Assembly (NCBI GenBank): GCA_048270425.1
Contig: JBLWSY010000007.1
Location: 1-64,000 of the forward strand
Length of the DNA: 64,000 nucleotides
From: Oceanospirillum sp048270425
GTDB taxonomy: Bacteria; Pseudomonadota; Gammaproteobacteria; Pseudomonadales; Halomonadaceae
Direction: 5' to 3'
Shown here piece by piece: positions 9,318 to 17,473 of the stretch (position 1 is the first letter of the stretch; the number at the start of each line of letters is the position of its first letter). The position numbers and the translations under genes are program-made. Under the pieces are notes generated by a model. That model worked only from the letters and a program-made list of their open reading frames with translations, was not told the DNA's origin and searched no databases.

Positions 9318-9992
9318 ATGGCTGAGCGTGAAGGTGTTATTAAATACCAGCTGGAGTACACCCCGTCAGCGGCTTGTGATGAGGGGCTGCTGGAGTCGAT
9401 TCAGCAATGGCGACTGACACTGTTTCAGTTAGGGCTGATCGGTCAGGACTCAGCCCGATACGGTGGTCTGGGTTATGGCAATATCAGTATTCGCCACGGT
9501 AACGGCTTTATTATCAGCGGCCCCCAGACCGGTGAGCTGGAACGGCTGACACCGGAGCACTACGCCATTGTTGAGCACTGTGATCCGACGACCAATCATA
9601 TTGTTGCCCATGGGCCGGTGAAACCCTCATCAGAGGCGTTAACCCATGGTGCTGTTTACGCACTGGATGACACTATTCAGGCGGTGATACATATCCACAG
9701 CCCAGAAATCTGGCAAAAACGCAGCCAGCTGTTTCTGCCGGAAACCCCGGCTGATGTGCCTTATGGTACTCCGGAAATGGCGCAGGCGGTGAAGCAGCTC
9801 TGGCAGGCGGATGCGTTCAAACTCAGTCCTGTGTTTGCTATGGCAGGCCATGAAGATGGCATTATGAGTTTCGGCTCCGATATGACAGAAGCCGGAATGC
9901 CGCTGTTGAATACCTTCCAATGGGCAAGAGCTTTTGAGCTGACCGAAGCGATTGAATCCGGTGCCCGTGACCCAGGCGAGAAACACTTCTGA
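9318..9992 (+). CDS. Class II aldolase/adducin family protein
   Basis: A 224-residue protein with the class II aldolase/adducin fold. GLGYGNISIR near residue 55 is the phosphate-binding N-I-S loop, SSE near 98 supplies the catalytic acid, and VIHIHSPEIW and GHEDG give the metal-binding histidines. The family includes fuculose-1-phosphate aldolase, ribulose-5-phosphate epimerase and MtnB; the substrate is not evident. A strong AAGGAG precedes the ATG by 9 nt. It lies 43 nt after cobC and may be cotranscribed, but a link to cobalamin synthesis is not established. Confidence 0.85.
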   Translation: MAEREGVIKYQLEYTPSAACDEGLLESIQQWRLTLFQLGLIGQDSARYGGLGYGNISIRHGNGFIISGPQTGELERLTPEHYAIVEHCDPTTNHIVAHGPVKPSSEALTHGAVYALDDTIQAVIHIHSPEIWQKRSQLFLPETPADVPYGTPEMAQAVKQLWQADAFKLSPVFAMAGHEDGIMSFGSDMTEAGMPLLNTFQWARAFELTEAIESGARDPGEKHF

Positions 9993-10044
9993 TGTGCCTG
10001 CTGAAAAGGGCTATGCAAGCTGAGGCAGTCAGGGATCTTTGCCG

Positions 10045-10998
10045 ATGAGTACCTGGGTTGCACTGACATTGATGGCGGCTCTGATGCAGTCGGTCAGAAC
10101 CGCAGGGCAGAAATCCCTGGGGTATGGTCTGACCGCCAGTGGTGCCGCTGTGGTGCGTTATCTCTATGGGCTGCCTTTTGCGCTGATCTATCTGGCGGTA
10201 CTGATTTTCTGGGCTGGTTCAGATGACGCCTCATTGGCTGTGATTCCCAAACCGGAGCTCAGGTTCTGGGGGTATGCCCTGTTCGCCGCTATCTGCCAGC
10301 TGATTGCGACCGCCCTTATGGTCTGGCTGTTTCGCTTCAGGAATTTTGCTTTGGGCAGTTTTTATGTCAAAACCGAAGCTATGCTGGCGGCGGTTTTAGG
10401 CGTACTGATCTGGTCGGAGACCTTGTCGCTTCTGGCGTGGCTGAGTATTGCCCTGGGCGCTGTCGGCATCTTTCTGATGGGGCAGGGCAAAGCATCCCTT
10501 CTGGTCAAATTGGATCAGGGCAAAACTCTGAGTTGGGGGCAGAGGATCAAACACTTTTTGCTCGATCCTGCCGCCGGTGTTGGACTTTTGGCGGGGCTGC
10601 TGTTTGCCCTGACCTCACTGTCATTGCGTCAGGCTAGCCTGAGCCTGAATCTTGATTTTCAGCTGGGAGCTGCGGTGACTCTGGTGGTGATGGTCATCCT
10701 GCAAACCTTAATCGGCGCAATTTATCTGAGCTGGCGCTCGCCATCGGACTGGAAAGCGATGAAGCTGCAAACGGGTGTTTGCGCCTTTGTGGGACTGACC
10801 AGTGTCGTGGGTTCTGTGGGGTGGTTTACCGCGATGACCTTGCAACCTGTGGCCTACGTGAAAGCGGTCGGGCAGATCGAGTTTGTTTTTACTCTGTTGG
10901 TAGCCGTGCTCTTCTTTAAAGAACGCCCATCTCCGATTGAGCTGATCGGTATGGGCGCTATTTTGTGTGGCGTCCTGCTGTTGCTGGCGGTGGGATAG
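10045..10998 (+). CDS. EamA/DMT-family transporter, 10 TM
   Basis: A membrane protein of 317 residues with about ten hydrophobic segments and two internal EamA-type repeats (roughly residues 5-145 and 175-315), the pattern of drug/metabolite transporters that export or import small metabolites. The second repeat ends with the family-like P-V-A-Y-V-K and E-x-P-S-P-I-E patterns. I chose ATG 10045 because AGGGA stands 9 nt upstream; an in-frame TTG six bases earlier is too close to that Shine-Dalgarno. It is convergent with the metal permease. Confidence 0.88.
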   Translation: MSTWVALTLMAALMQSVRTAGQKSLGYGLTASGAAVVRYLYGLPFALIYLAVLIFWAGSDDASLAVIPKPELRFWGYALFAAICQLIATALMVWLFRFRNFALGSFYVKTEAMLAAVLGVLIWSETLSLLAWLSIALGAVGIFLMGQGKASLLVKLDQGKTLSWGQRIKHFLLDPAAGVGLLAGLLFALTSLSLRQASLSLNLDFQLGAAVTLVVMVILQTLIGAIYLSWRSPSDWKAMKLQTGVCAFVGLTSVVGSVGWFTAMTLQPVAYVKAVGQIEFVFTLLVAVLFFKERPSPIELIGMGAILCGVLLLLAVG

Positions 10999-11032
10999 GA
11001 CTGGCGTGATAAAGCCAGTGGTATGGATTAAT

Positions 11033-12127
11033 TCAGATAACCGCCTGCTTGCGAAGCCTGGTTTTTCCATAATGGATAATAAGCGCCGCCAGAATCATCG
11101 CGGACCCTAGCATCAGCCATTCCGGTAGCAGGTTTTCACTGGCCGCCAGTTGCGCCTGAATATCAATGTTAAAGTAATGAACCAGCGCATTAGTCGCAAA
11201 GCCGGACAGAAACGCCACGCTTAATACTCCGGTTAAGTAAGTTACAACAGCTCTGCCCCCTAATTCCCTTTTAATGATGCCAAGAGTCGCCATATTGGTG
11301 GCCGGGCCTGCCAGCATAAACACCAGAACCGCTCCGGGAGATAGGCCCGATAGCAACAAACCCGCAGCAATCGGCGTGGAAGCCGTAGCGCAGATATACA
11401 TAGGGATGCCAACCAGTGCCATCACCAGCATGGCGGTGAAGCCATCTCCCCACTGGGTCAGAAATTGTTCCGGAACCCAGGTAAGTGTTGCCGCTGCCAG
11501 TAAGAGGCCGACTAAAAGCCAGCCTGCCATATCATTGAAAATATCCACAAAAGCGTAACGCTGGCCGTCCATAAAGCGTTGGAAGAAACGGCTTTGGCTT
11601 TCCTGCGGTTTGTCTGACTCTTTGGCTTTTGAGCTTGAGCCACAGCTTTTGCTGGCGCAGCAGGAGGTTGTCTCCTTTGGGCTACCCTCTGCAGATACGG
11701 TTTCAGGCTCTGTTTCTGGGCTAGGTAAATCTTTAAAATATTGTGTCAGCAGTCCTGCACTAATCGCGCTCAGAACCGCCGCAATAGGTCTGATAATCGC
11801 CATAAAAGGGCCCAGCAAAGCATAGGAAACAGCAATGGAATCCGCTCCGGTTTCCGGTGTAGAGACCAGAAAAGAGACGGTGGCACTTTTTGACGCACCG
11901 TTGCGCTTCAGGCTCATAGCAGCGGGAATTACACTGCAGGAACAAAGCGGCAGGGGCGCACCGAAGAGGGCCGCTTTAACCGTTGAGGCGAGGTTATCCT
12001 GTCCCAAATGTTTCGCCAGTGTCTCTGTGCTGATAAAGCTATGAATCAGCCCGGCAATTACCAGGCCACCCAGGAGCCAGGGGGCGGCATCCAGAAACAG
12101 ATCAAAGAAATGTTCAGCAAGCAGCAT
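11033..12127 (-). CDS. SO_0444-like Cu/Zn efflux permease (DUF318/ArsP-related)
   Basis: A membrane protein of 364 residues with two permease halves joined by a soluble linker. LPLCSCSVIPAA is the conserved cysteine motif of this permease group, and a second half-repeat GIPMYICATASTP mirrors it. The linker (about residues 150-205) contains TTSCCASKSCGSSS, a likely metal-binding cluster. Members of the SO_0444 group are annotated as copper/zinc efflux transporters. ATG 12127 is preceded by AGGA at 8 nt and overlaps the regulator gene by 14 bp; the upstream start would extend into that gene. The neighbouring ZntR-like regulator supports a divalent metal substrate. Confidence 0.85.
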   Translation of the reverse strand: MLLAEHFFDLFLDAAPWLLGGLVIAGLIHSFISTETLAKHLGQDNLASTVKAALFGAPLPLCSCSVIPAAMSLKRNGASKSATVSFLVSTPETGADSIAVSYALLGPFMAIIRPIAAVLSAISAGLLTQYFKDLPSPETEPETVSAEGSPKETTSCCASKSCGSSSKAKESDKPQESQSRFFQRFMDGQRYAFVDIFNDMAGWLLVGLLLAAATLTWVPEQFLTQWGDGFTAMLVMALVGIPMYICATASTPIAAGLLLSGLSPGAVLVFMLAGPATNMATLGIIKRELGGRAVVTYLTGVLSVAFLSGFATNALVHYFNIDIQAQLAASENLLPEWLMLGSAMILAALIIHYGKTRLRKQAVI

Positions 12128-12557
12128 GATGCTTATCCTGTTTCTGATGGCCATCGGCCAGGGCACTTAAAATGGTACAGTGGCTTGCGGGCAGTGATCC
12201 GCCACAACAGGCATCGGTAATCTGCTTCAGAGCGCTACGCATCTGCTCCAATTCCTGAATTTTGGCTTCGATCTCAGCTAGTTTTTCTTCGGCAAAATCT
12301 TTTACCGTCTGACAGGTTTCCTGTTCCCGGTTAACTTCCAGATCCAGCAGCCCGGCAATATCCTTAAGGGAAAAGCCTACCGCTTTAGCACGAAGAATAA
12401 AGGCTACCTGGCTGATAGCGCTTTCCGGGTAGAGGCGATACCCTGCATCGGAGCGATGCGGCTCAGGCAAAAGGCCCTGTTTCTCATAAAAGCGCAACGT
12501 TTCAACAGTTACCCCGGATGCTTTAGCCAGTGATCCTATCTTGTAGAGATTACCCAT
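12114..12557 (-). CDS. MerR-family metal-responsive regulator (ZntR-like)
   Basis: A 147-residue MerR regulator. Residues 5-40 are the winged HTH (IGSLAKASGVTVETLRFYE), followed by a long dimerisation helix. The metal-binding loop reads C near residue 79, then ACCGGSLPASHC near 115-126, closely like the zinc-sensing loop of ZntR and unlike copper-sensing CueR. C-terminal His residues may add ligands. GGAG lies 7 nt before the ATG. It is the first gene of an operon with the permease and sits behind a MerR-type promoter, so it likely autoregulates and induces efflux when zinc or cadmium is high. Confidence 0.92.
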   Translation of the reverse strand: MGNLYKIGSLAKASGVTVETLRFYEKQGLLPEPHRSDAGYRLYPESAISQVAFILRAKAVGFSLKDIAGLLDLEVNREQETCQTVKDFAEEKLAEIEAKIQELEQMRSALKQITDACCGGSLPASHCTILSALADGHQKQDKHHAAC

Positions 12558-12591
12558 TTATCGGCTCCCATGCTTTATGTGCTTCAAGCCA

Positions 12592-12623
12592 ATAATAAAC
12601 CCTGTAGCTAACTACAGGGTCAA
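12592..12623 (-). promoter_or_regulatory. MerR-type promoter with palindromic operator
   Basis: On the minus strand TTGACC (12623-12618) and TATTAT (12597-12592) are separated by 20 bp. The spacer region holds the dyad ACCCTGTAG-CTAA-CTACAGGGT (12599-12620), a perfect 9-bp inverted repeat. An overlong 19-20 bp spacer occupied by such a dyad is the hallmark of MerR/ZntR/CueR activated promoters. Confidence 0.9.
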
Positions 12624-12777
12624 GCTTTCTGTCTGTCCCTTACGATACAAAAAGTAGTGTATTAGGCTTTAAGTGAGGCTTATGCTTGCCGATAAGTGTG
12701 TTAATCTAAACGTAAAATCGACAGCGCCTTTTCCAATCCGCTGTCAGGGATATAAGAATATAAACAGAGGTTCACTG

Positions 12778-13290
12778 ATGAAGCAGCGTATCATCGCCAG
12801 CACTTTAGCCGTTGCGGCTACCCTAGCTTCCCTTCCGACTGAAGCCGCTCCGGTTTATCGTCAAACCCGTGATTCAGCACCTCGGGTTAATGTTTATCAG
12901 CAAGCGTATGCTTATGCCGCGGTTGATAGGTTAAACTGGAGCGATGGTACAAACTCCGGAACGGCTACCCGATTGACTTTTGGTCAGCGGTTTGAAGAGT
13001 TTGTTTCTGGTGAAGCGCAAATTGCTACCGGGGGTGGGGATCATGACTATACCCTTGGTGTATACGGACGCGGAGCACTGCCTCTGGGTCGTTTGCAGAT
13101 TAAAGGGTTACTGGGGGTAGCTGCTTCACAGTATAAAGATGTGAATAATTACACCAGTATTTCTTATGGTTTAGGTGCGGAGCTGACTGTTTGGCGCGAT
13201 TGGTATTTTAACTTTGACTATATGAAATACGTTGCAGAAGAATCGACAGACATTTCCGGTATCAGCCTGGGTGTTGGTACTCGTTTTTAA
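12778..13290 (+). CDS. Small outer-membrane beta-barrel protein
   Basis: A 170-residue exported protein with a signal peptide (MKQRIIAS then a hydrophobic stretch, cleavage near TEA-AP) and alternating amphipathic beta strands ending in a terminal Phe (GVGTRF), typical of small OmpA/OmpW-like barrels of about eight strands. I do not recognise a specific family or ligand. ATG 12778 is chosen over the upstream start because it begins the signal peptide. It is monogenic, with a terminator directly after. Confidence 0.75.
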   Translation: MKQRIIASTLAVAATLASLPTEAAPVYRQTRDSAPRVNVYQQAYAYAAVDRLNWSDGTNSGTATRLTFGQRFEEFVSGEAQIATGGGDHDYTLGVYGRGALPLGRLQIKGLLGVAASQYKDVNNYTSISYGLGAELTVWRDWYFNFDYMKYVAEESTDISGISLGVGTRF

Positions 13291-13301
13291 CGATAGATGA
13301 G

Positions 13302-13338
13302 AAACAACAAAGGCCAGCTTTGCTGGCTTTTGTTGTTT
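13302..13338 (+). terminator. Intrinsic terminator after beta-barrel gene
   Basis: AAACAACAAAGGCCAGC and GCTGGCTTTTGTTGTTT form a long near-perfect stem whose 3' arm is T-rich. Confidence 0.8.
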
Positions 13339-13387
13339 CTGGCTAAGAGAAATTAATTACACAGTTAAATTGGTGGATGGATTTACT

Positions 13388-14041
13388 ATGGCAGAATTAC
13401 TTCAGTATTGGCCGGAATTTCTGACAGTGGTTGTGGTTCATTTTCTGGCTGTTGCCAGCCCGGGACCTGACTTTGCGGTTATTCTACGCCAGAGTCTCTG
13501 TGCCTCCAGCCGCTCTGGCGTTTGGACGGCGATCGGTATCGGTAGTGGTATCTTGGTTCATGTAACTTATTCACTGCTGGGCTTGGGACTTTTGATTGCG
13601 CAGTCGACAACCGCCTTTACGGTACTGAAAGTGTTGGGTGCCGCATATCTGCTTTGGGTTGGTTGGCAGTGCCTGAAAGCGAAGCCTGCTGTTGATTCCG
13701 CAGAGGAAGGTGTTGGTCTGGAAGAGGGGGCAAGTGCGGCAACGGCCTGGAAGGCGTGGCGATTGGGATTTCTGACCAATGCGTTGAATGCTAAGGCGAC
13801 ACTTTTCTTTGTATCTCTGTTCTCTGTAGTGATCAGTCCAAGTACGCCGCTCTGGATTCAGGGGTTCTATGGCCTTTGGATGACGGTAATGACCGGTCTT
13901 TGGTTTATCGGGCTTGCGCTGTTTCTGTCCCGTAAGCAGGTGCGTGTTTTTTTCCGGAAAATCAGCCACTGGATTGAACGGGTTACCGGTGTTGCCCTGA
14001 TCGCGTTGGCCGGTAAGCTGGCAACCGCTTCTCAGGGCTGA
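13388..14041 (+). CDS. LysE/RhtB-family amino-acid exporter
   Basis: A 217-residue membrane protein with about six hydrophobic segments. The N-terminal signature ASPGPDFAVILRQSL is the LysE/RhtB family P-G-P motif, and GFLTNALNAKATLFF is the second conserved block. Members export lysine, threonine, homoserine lactone or other amino acids; the substrate is not identifiable. ATG 13388 is preceded by GGATGG; an in-frame TTG at 13370 is less likely. Convergent with the DUF1853 gene. Confidence 0.92.
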   Translation: MAELLQYWPEFLTVVVVHFLAVASPGPDFAVILRQSLCASSRSGVWTAIGIGSGILVHVTYSLLGLGLLIAQSTTAFTVLKVLGAAYLLWVGWQCLKAKPAVDSAEEGVGLEEGASAATAWKAWRLGFLTNALNAKATLFFVSLFSVVISPSTPLWIQGFYGLWMTVMTGLWFIGLALFLSRKQVRVFFRKISHWIERVTGVALIALAGKLATASQG

Positions 14042-14046
14042 TCATT

Positions 14047-14068
14047 TGAGGTTTAAGAACCTCAGTTT
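14047..14068. terminator. Short hairpin between convergent genes
   Basis: TGAGGTT-TAAG-AACCTCA followed by GTTT lies between the LysE-family stop and the DUF1853 stop. The stem could terminate in both directions but the T-tract is short. Confidence 0.45.
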
Positions 14069-15089
14069 AAAGAGTACTGCCGGGTTGTAACCTATGCCAG
14101 GGCAAAGGGATATAACCCGGCCAGCCATCAGAAACCACGAAAAGACGTTCTCCTGATCGCTTTTCCAACAATAGTCCTTCTGTGCCCATCTGCGGGCGTT
14201 TGTCCCGCTTTTTCTGTTGTTTTCGGTTGTTGCTGTTCGACGCAGCGGAATATTTTTCCTGCTTCCCGGTATCCGGTGGTGACAGCTCTTGTTTTAAGGT
14301 TTCTGAGACCGAGTACCCTGTCTGCCATTCAGGTTGAGTCAGTTCAGCTATCCAGTATGGCTTCCGGCAAATGCGCCATTCTGGTTTGGTATCTGCCTGA
14401 TAATTGTCGAGCCATTGAGATAGGGCGATCCAGTGTCCTTTCAGATGATTGGGGTTCATCATTTCAGGTGGCGGTAAGGGTGTATCGTGCTGAGCCGGGT
14501 AGAACAGATAGCCTCGGGTCAGGGCGCTGGCTCGATCCGGAATAAGAGACTGTCCTTCAGCAGTGCCATATTGTTTAAGCCATTGCCGCGCCTCAGGTTG
14601 TTCGCCCAGTTTTAGTTGTTGGGTAACAAGGCGTTGCCACTTGTGTTCCATGCTGTCCTGGCAGGCAACGCCCAGCCAGTGGCTCCATGAACTTGGTTTC
14701 CCCCAACCGGAATCAGTGCCCAAATAGAACTTGATCGCCAGTTCCAGGTGCCATACAAAGCCATCTCTGTGATCTTTCAGCAAGACATCAAACTCACCTA
14801 ACGTACGATTTTCGCCCTGTACAACCAGATTACTGGCCAGTGGCTCAATCACGGGATGCAGGTCGAAATAAAACAGCCATAACTGCTCATGATAATGGCC
14901 CAGAAGACGGTTTTTTTTATCCAGAAGCCAGGATTCTATAGGTCGCGGGTCTGAATCGAGTTGTACCAAGGTATCCCAGTTGGGGGCGGGTATTTGCCAG
15001 CTTTCTGCAGTACAATGACACAGCCGGGGCATGGTCAGTAACCAGACCAGATCTCTGACTGCCTGATGCTGAAATTTATCGGGTGTCAC
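14067..15089 (-). CDS. DUF1853 family protein
   Basis: A 340-residue cytoplasmic protein matching DUF1853. The conserved block RTLGEFDVLLKD followed by WHLELAIKFYLG resembles a nuclease-like E-x-D ... E-x-A-x-K-F core, so a PD-(D/E)xK-type fold is plausible, but function is unknown. PRLCHC near the N-terminus is also typical. The start is GTG, with AAGG at 9 nt. The segment around residues 270-300 is Lys/Gln/Asn-rich low complexity. Divergent from nadK. Confidence 0.82.
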   Translation of the reverse strand: MTPDKFQHQAVRDLVWLLTMPRLCHCTAESWQIPAPNWDTLVQLDSDPRPIESWLLDKKNRLLGHYHEQLWLFYFDLHPVIEPLASNLVVQGENRTLGEFDVLLKDHRDGFVWHLELAIKFYLGTDSGWGKPSSWSHWLGVACQDSMEHKWQRLVTQQLKLGEQPEARQWLKQYGTAEGQSLIPDRASALTRGYLFYPAQHDTPLPPPEMMNPNHLKGHWIALSQWLDNYQADTKPEWRICRKPYWIAELTQPEWQTGYSVSETLKQELSPPDTGKQEKYSAASNSNNRKQQKKRDKRPQMGTEGLLLEKRSGERLFVVSDGWPGYIPLPWHRLQPGSTL

Positions 15090-15216
15090 ACCTGTTCGCC
15101 TTTACCGGTTTATTTGATAGAGGTAGGTTAAAGCCCTGGCGATTAAAAGACCAACTTTGGCACTTAGGCGCTTTTGAAAAAGCATACATCCACACCAACA
15201 AATCATAAGACGGCAG

Positions 15217-16101
15217 ATGGAACAATTTAAAAATATTGGCCTGATCGGGCGACTGGGTAGCACTAAGGTTGTGGATACCATGAAGCGGCTGATCCGCTAT
15301 CTTCAGGAGCGTGACCTGCATATTATTATTGAGGATCAGATCGGCGAAGTAATGCCGGGGCATGGTCTTCAGGAGGTCAGCCGAAAGCTGATCGGTGAAG
15401 TCAGTGATCTGGTGATTGTTGTCGGTGGTGACGGCAGTCTTCTGGGCGCAGCTCGCGCCATTGCCAAGTACAATACCCCCGTGCTGGGCGTTAACCGTGG
15501 CCGCTTGGGTTTTCTGACCGATATCTCACCAAGTGAACTGGAAGAGCGTGTGGGCGAAGTGCTCGATGGCCAGTACATTACCGAAACACGCTTTATGCTG
15601 GATGCTGAGGTCTATCGCAACGGCGAGCCGGTCGGTAATGCCGTCGGCCTGAATGATGTCGTTCTGCACCCGGGTAAATCGGCTCGTATGATCGAGTTCG
15701 ATCTCTATATCGAAGGTCAGTATGTTTATAACCAGCGTTCTGATGGTCTGATTGTTTCCACGCCGACCGGCTCAACCGCTTATTCTCTCTCAGGTGGCGG
15801 TCCTATTATGCATCCTAAGCTGGATGCTATCGTGTTGGTGCCAATGTTCCCGCATACTTTGAGTAGCCGTCCGATTGTGGTTGATGGCAACAGCGAAGTG
15901 AAGATTATCATCGCAGAAGATAACGATGCTTACCCTCACGTCAGCTGTGATGGTCAAACTCACCTGGTAACCAAGCCTGGTGATGTGCTTTATGTGAAAA
16001 AACGCCCATACAAGCTGCGACTGATTCACCCGGTTGACCATAATTTCTATGAAATTTGCCGAACAAAGTTGGGCTGGAGTAGCAGTTTTGGTGACCAATA
16101 A
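15217..16101 (+). CDS. nadK: NAD kinase
   Basis: A 294-residue ATP-NAD kinase that makes NADP+. The GGDGSLL motif (near residue 68) is the catalytic GGDG, NRGRLGFLTD the NE/D-type follow-on motif, and STPTGSTAYSLSGGGPI the glycine-rich conserved region II. Length matches E. coli NadK (292). The C-terminal coding region overlaps the possible starts of the following phosphoesterase, so the two are probably cotranscribed and coupled. Confidence 0.97.
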   Translation: MEQFKNIGLIGRLGSTKVVDTMKRLIRYLQERDLHIIIEDQIGEVMPGHGLQEVSRKLIGEVSDLVIVVGGDGSLLGAARAIAKYNTPVLGVNRGRLGFLTDISPSELEERVGEVLDGQYITETRFMLDAEVYRNGEPVGNAVGLNDVVLHPGKSARMIEFDLYIEGQYVYNQRSDGLIVSTPTGSTAYSLSGGGPIMHPKLDAIVLVPMFPHTLSSRPIVVDGNSEVKIIIAEDNDAYPHVSCDGQTHLVTKPGDVLYVKKRPYKLRLIHPVDHNFYEICRTKLGWSSSFGDQ

Positions 16102-17083
16102 GCCCGACTTTACCCGCTTACCGGGAGCGGCCGGTTATGACCTGATTGGTGATATACATGGTTGCGCCCATACTCTGGAACGTCTGCTGTATCAGATGGA
16201 TTACCGAAAGGTGAATGGGGTTTGGCAGCATCCGGACCGAAAGGTAATTTTTCTCGGTGATATTGTGGATCGCGGCCCGCGCATCCGTGAATCACTGGAG
16301 CTGGTTTACAGCATGGTTCAGGCGGGAGAAGCGGCCTGTATTATGGGCAACCACGAGCACAATGCCATAACGTATTGTACACCTGCTCCCGAAGGTTTCG
16401 CCGATGACTATCTGCGCAGTCATAACCCGCGTCATACACGCCTGATCAAAGAGACTCTGGATCAGTTTGAGGGTGCTCAGGATGAGTGGAATACTTATCT
16501 GGAGTGGTTCAGAACCCTGCCTCTTTTCCTGGAAAATGATCAGTTCCGCGTGGTTCATGCCAGCTGGGATGATGCGCTTATTCGCACCCTGCAGAATGAG
16601 TATCAGACAGACAAACTTACCTATGAGCTACTCATTGAATCGGTTCAGCCAGGCAGTTTTGGTTTCCGGTTGATGGAGCATCTGACCCGGGGCAGCCACA
16701 TCCGACTGCCGGAAGGCGTAGAGATCCATGGTGGTGATGGCTTTACACGGCGTACCTTCCGGACTCACTTCTGGGCGGAAAACCCGGAGACCTACGGTGA
16801 TGTCATTTTCCAACCGGACAACCTTCCCGGTAATCTGGAAGACCACGCTCTGAGTGATCAGGAAAAAGAAGACCTGCTGTATTATCCGAAGGATGCACGG
16901 CCACTCTTTATCGGGCACTACTGGTGCGAAGGGGTACCTGCACTGGTGACACCGAATATTGCCTGTCTGGATTACAGCGCTGTGAAATATGGCAAGTTGG
17001 CCAGTTACCGTTTCAATGGTGAGTCCCGGTTGGATGCCAGAAACTTTGTTTGGATCTCAGTTGACCGGGATGAGAACAACTAA
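16091..17083 (+). CDS. Metallophosphoesterase (calcineurin-like, PrpA/diadenosine-tetraphosphatase type)
   Basis: A protein of about 330 residues with the calcineurin-like metal motifs in order: DLIGDIHG (D-x-H), FLGDIVDRGP (G-D-x-x-D-R-G), MGNHEHN (G-N-H-E) and later IGHYW. These ligate two metal ions for phosphoester hydrolysis; symmetric ApppA-type or protein phosphatase substrates are both known for relatives. The start is uncertain: GTG 16091 (GGAG at 11 nt), TTG 16088, or ATG 16049 without Shine-Dalgarno. I prefer 16091 because homologous proteins start close to the G-Y-D-L-I-G-D motif. It overlaps nadK by 11 bp. Confidence 0.88.
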   Translation: MTNKPDFTRLPGAAGYDLIGDIHGCAHTLERLLYQMDYRKVNGVWQHPDRKVIFLGDIVDRGPRIRESLELVYSMVQAGEAACIMGNHEHNAITYCTPAPEGFADDYLRSHNPRHTRLIKETLDQFEGAQDEWNTYLEWFRTLPLFLENDQFRVVHASWDDALIRTLQNEYQTDKLTYELLIESVQPGSFGFRLMEHLTRGSHIRLPEGVEIHGGDGFTRRTFRTHFWAENPETYGDVIFQPDNLPGNLEDHALSDQEKEDLLYYPKDARPLFIGHYWCEGVPALVTPNIACLDYSAVKYGKLASYRFNGESRLDARNFVWISVDRDENN

Positions 17084-17108
17084 TTCGGCTGCTGCCATCA
17101 GGCGCTTT

Positions 17109-17434
17109 AGGGAATAATAGGATCTATTGCACGGAATAATCTCAGTAAGGAGTCTTTCAACTACCTTTTTTGTGAACTTTTGTCACAAAAACTTGGAACT
17201 TTGAGAAATGGACGCATACTAACAGTATGGTTATTCAAGAACGTCGGTTGTTCGTCTAGCCTGTGGTTCACAAAACTGACAGCGGTATATATGCCTGCGG
17301 TATCGATTGATGGATACGGGAATGTGGGTTCCATTTTATCCTGTTTTATTTTGACCGAACCCGTTATTAAGAGTTACAGGATGTTCCTCCCGCGAGTTAA
17401 TCCGGCAGCACGTACCATGCTGCCGGATTTTTTT
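17109..17434 (+). ncRNA. Candidate unannotated small RNA ending in an intrinsic terminator
   Basis: The 390-bp space before the rhomboid gene holds no convincing ORF but ends in a strong terminator placed just before, not after, a gene. Four GGA motifs fall within 17109-17152 (AGGGA, AGGAT, ACGGA, AAGGAG), and a 9-bp inverted repeat TTTTTGTGA/TCACAAAAA lies at 17167-17191. That is consistent with a transcript of up to ~320 nt, possibly of CsrB/RsmZ type, but total GGA density is only moderately above chance. The 5' end is unknown. Confidence 0.35.
17399..17434 (+). terminator. Strong intrinsic terminator upstream of the rhomboid gene
   Basis: AATCCGGCAGCA-CGTACCA-TGCTGCCGGATT, a perfect 12-bp stem, followed by seven T. 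It lies 40 bp before the rhomboid start codon and so belongs to an upstream transcript. Confidence 0.88.
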
Positions 17435-17473
17435 ATGTCTGCTTATCCACTATTTCAGAGCGAAGCTGTAATT

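Noticed and set aside
17171..17187. CRP-type site TGTGA-N7-TCACA
   Set aside because: CRP sites have a 6-bp spacer; here it is 7, so a hairpin in RNA is at least as likely.
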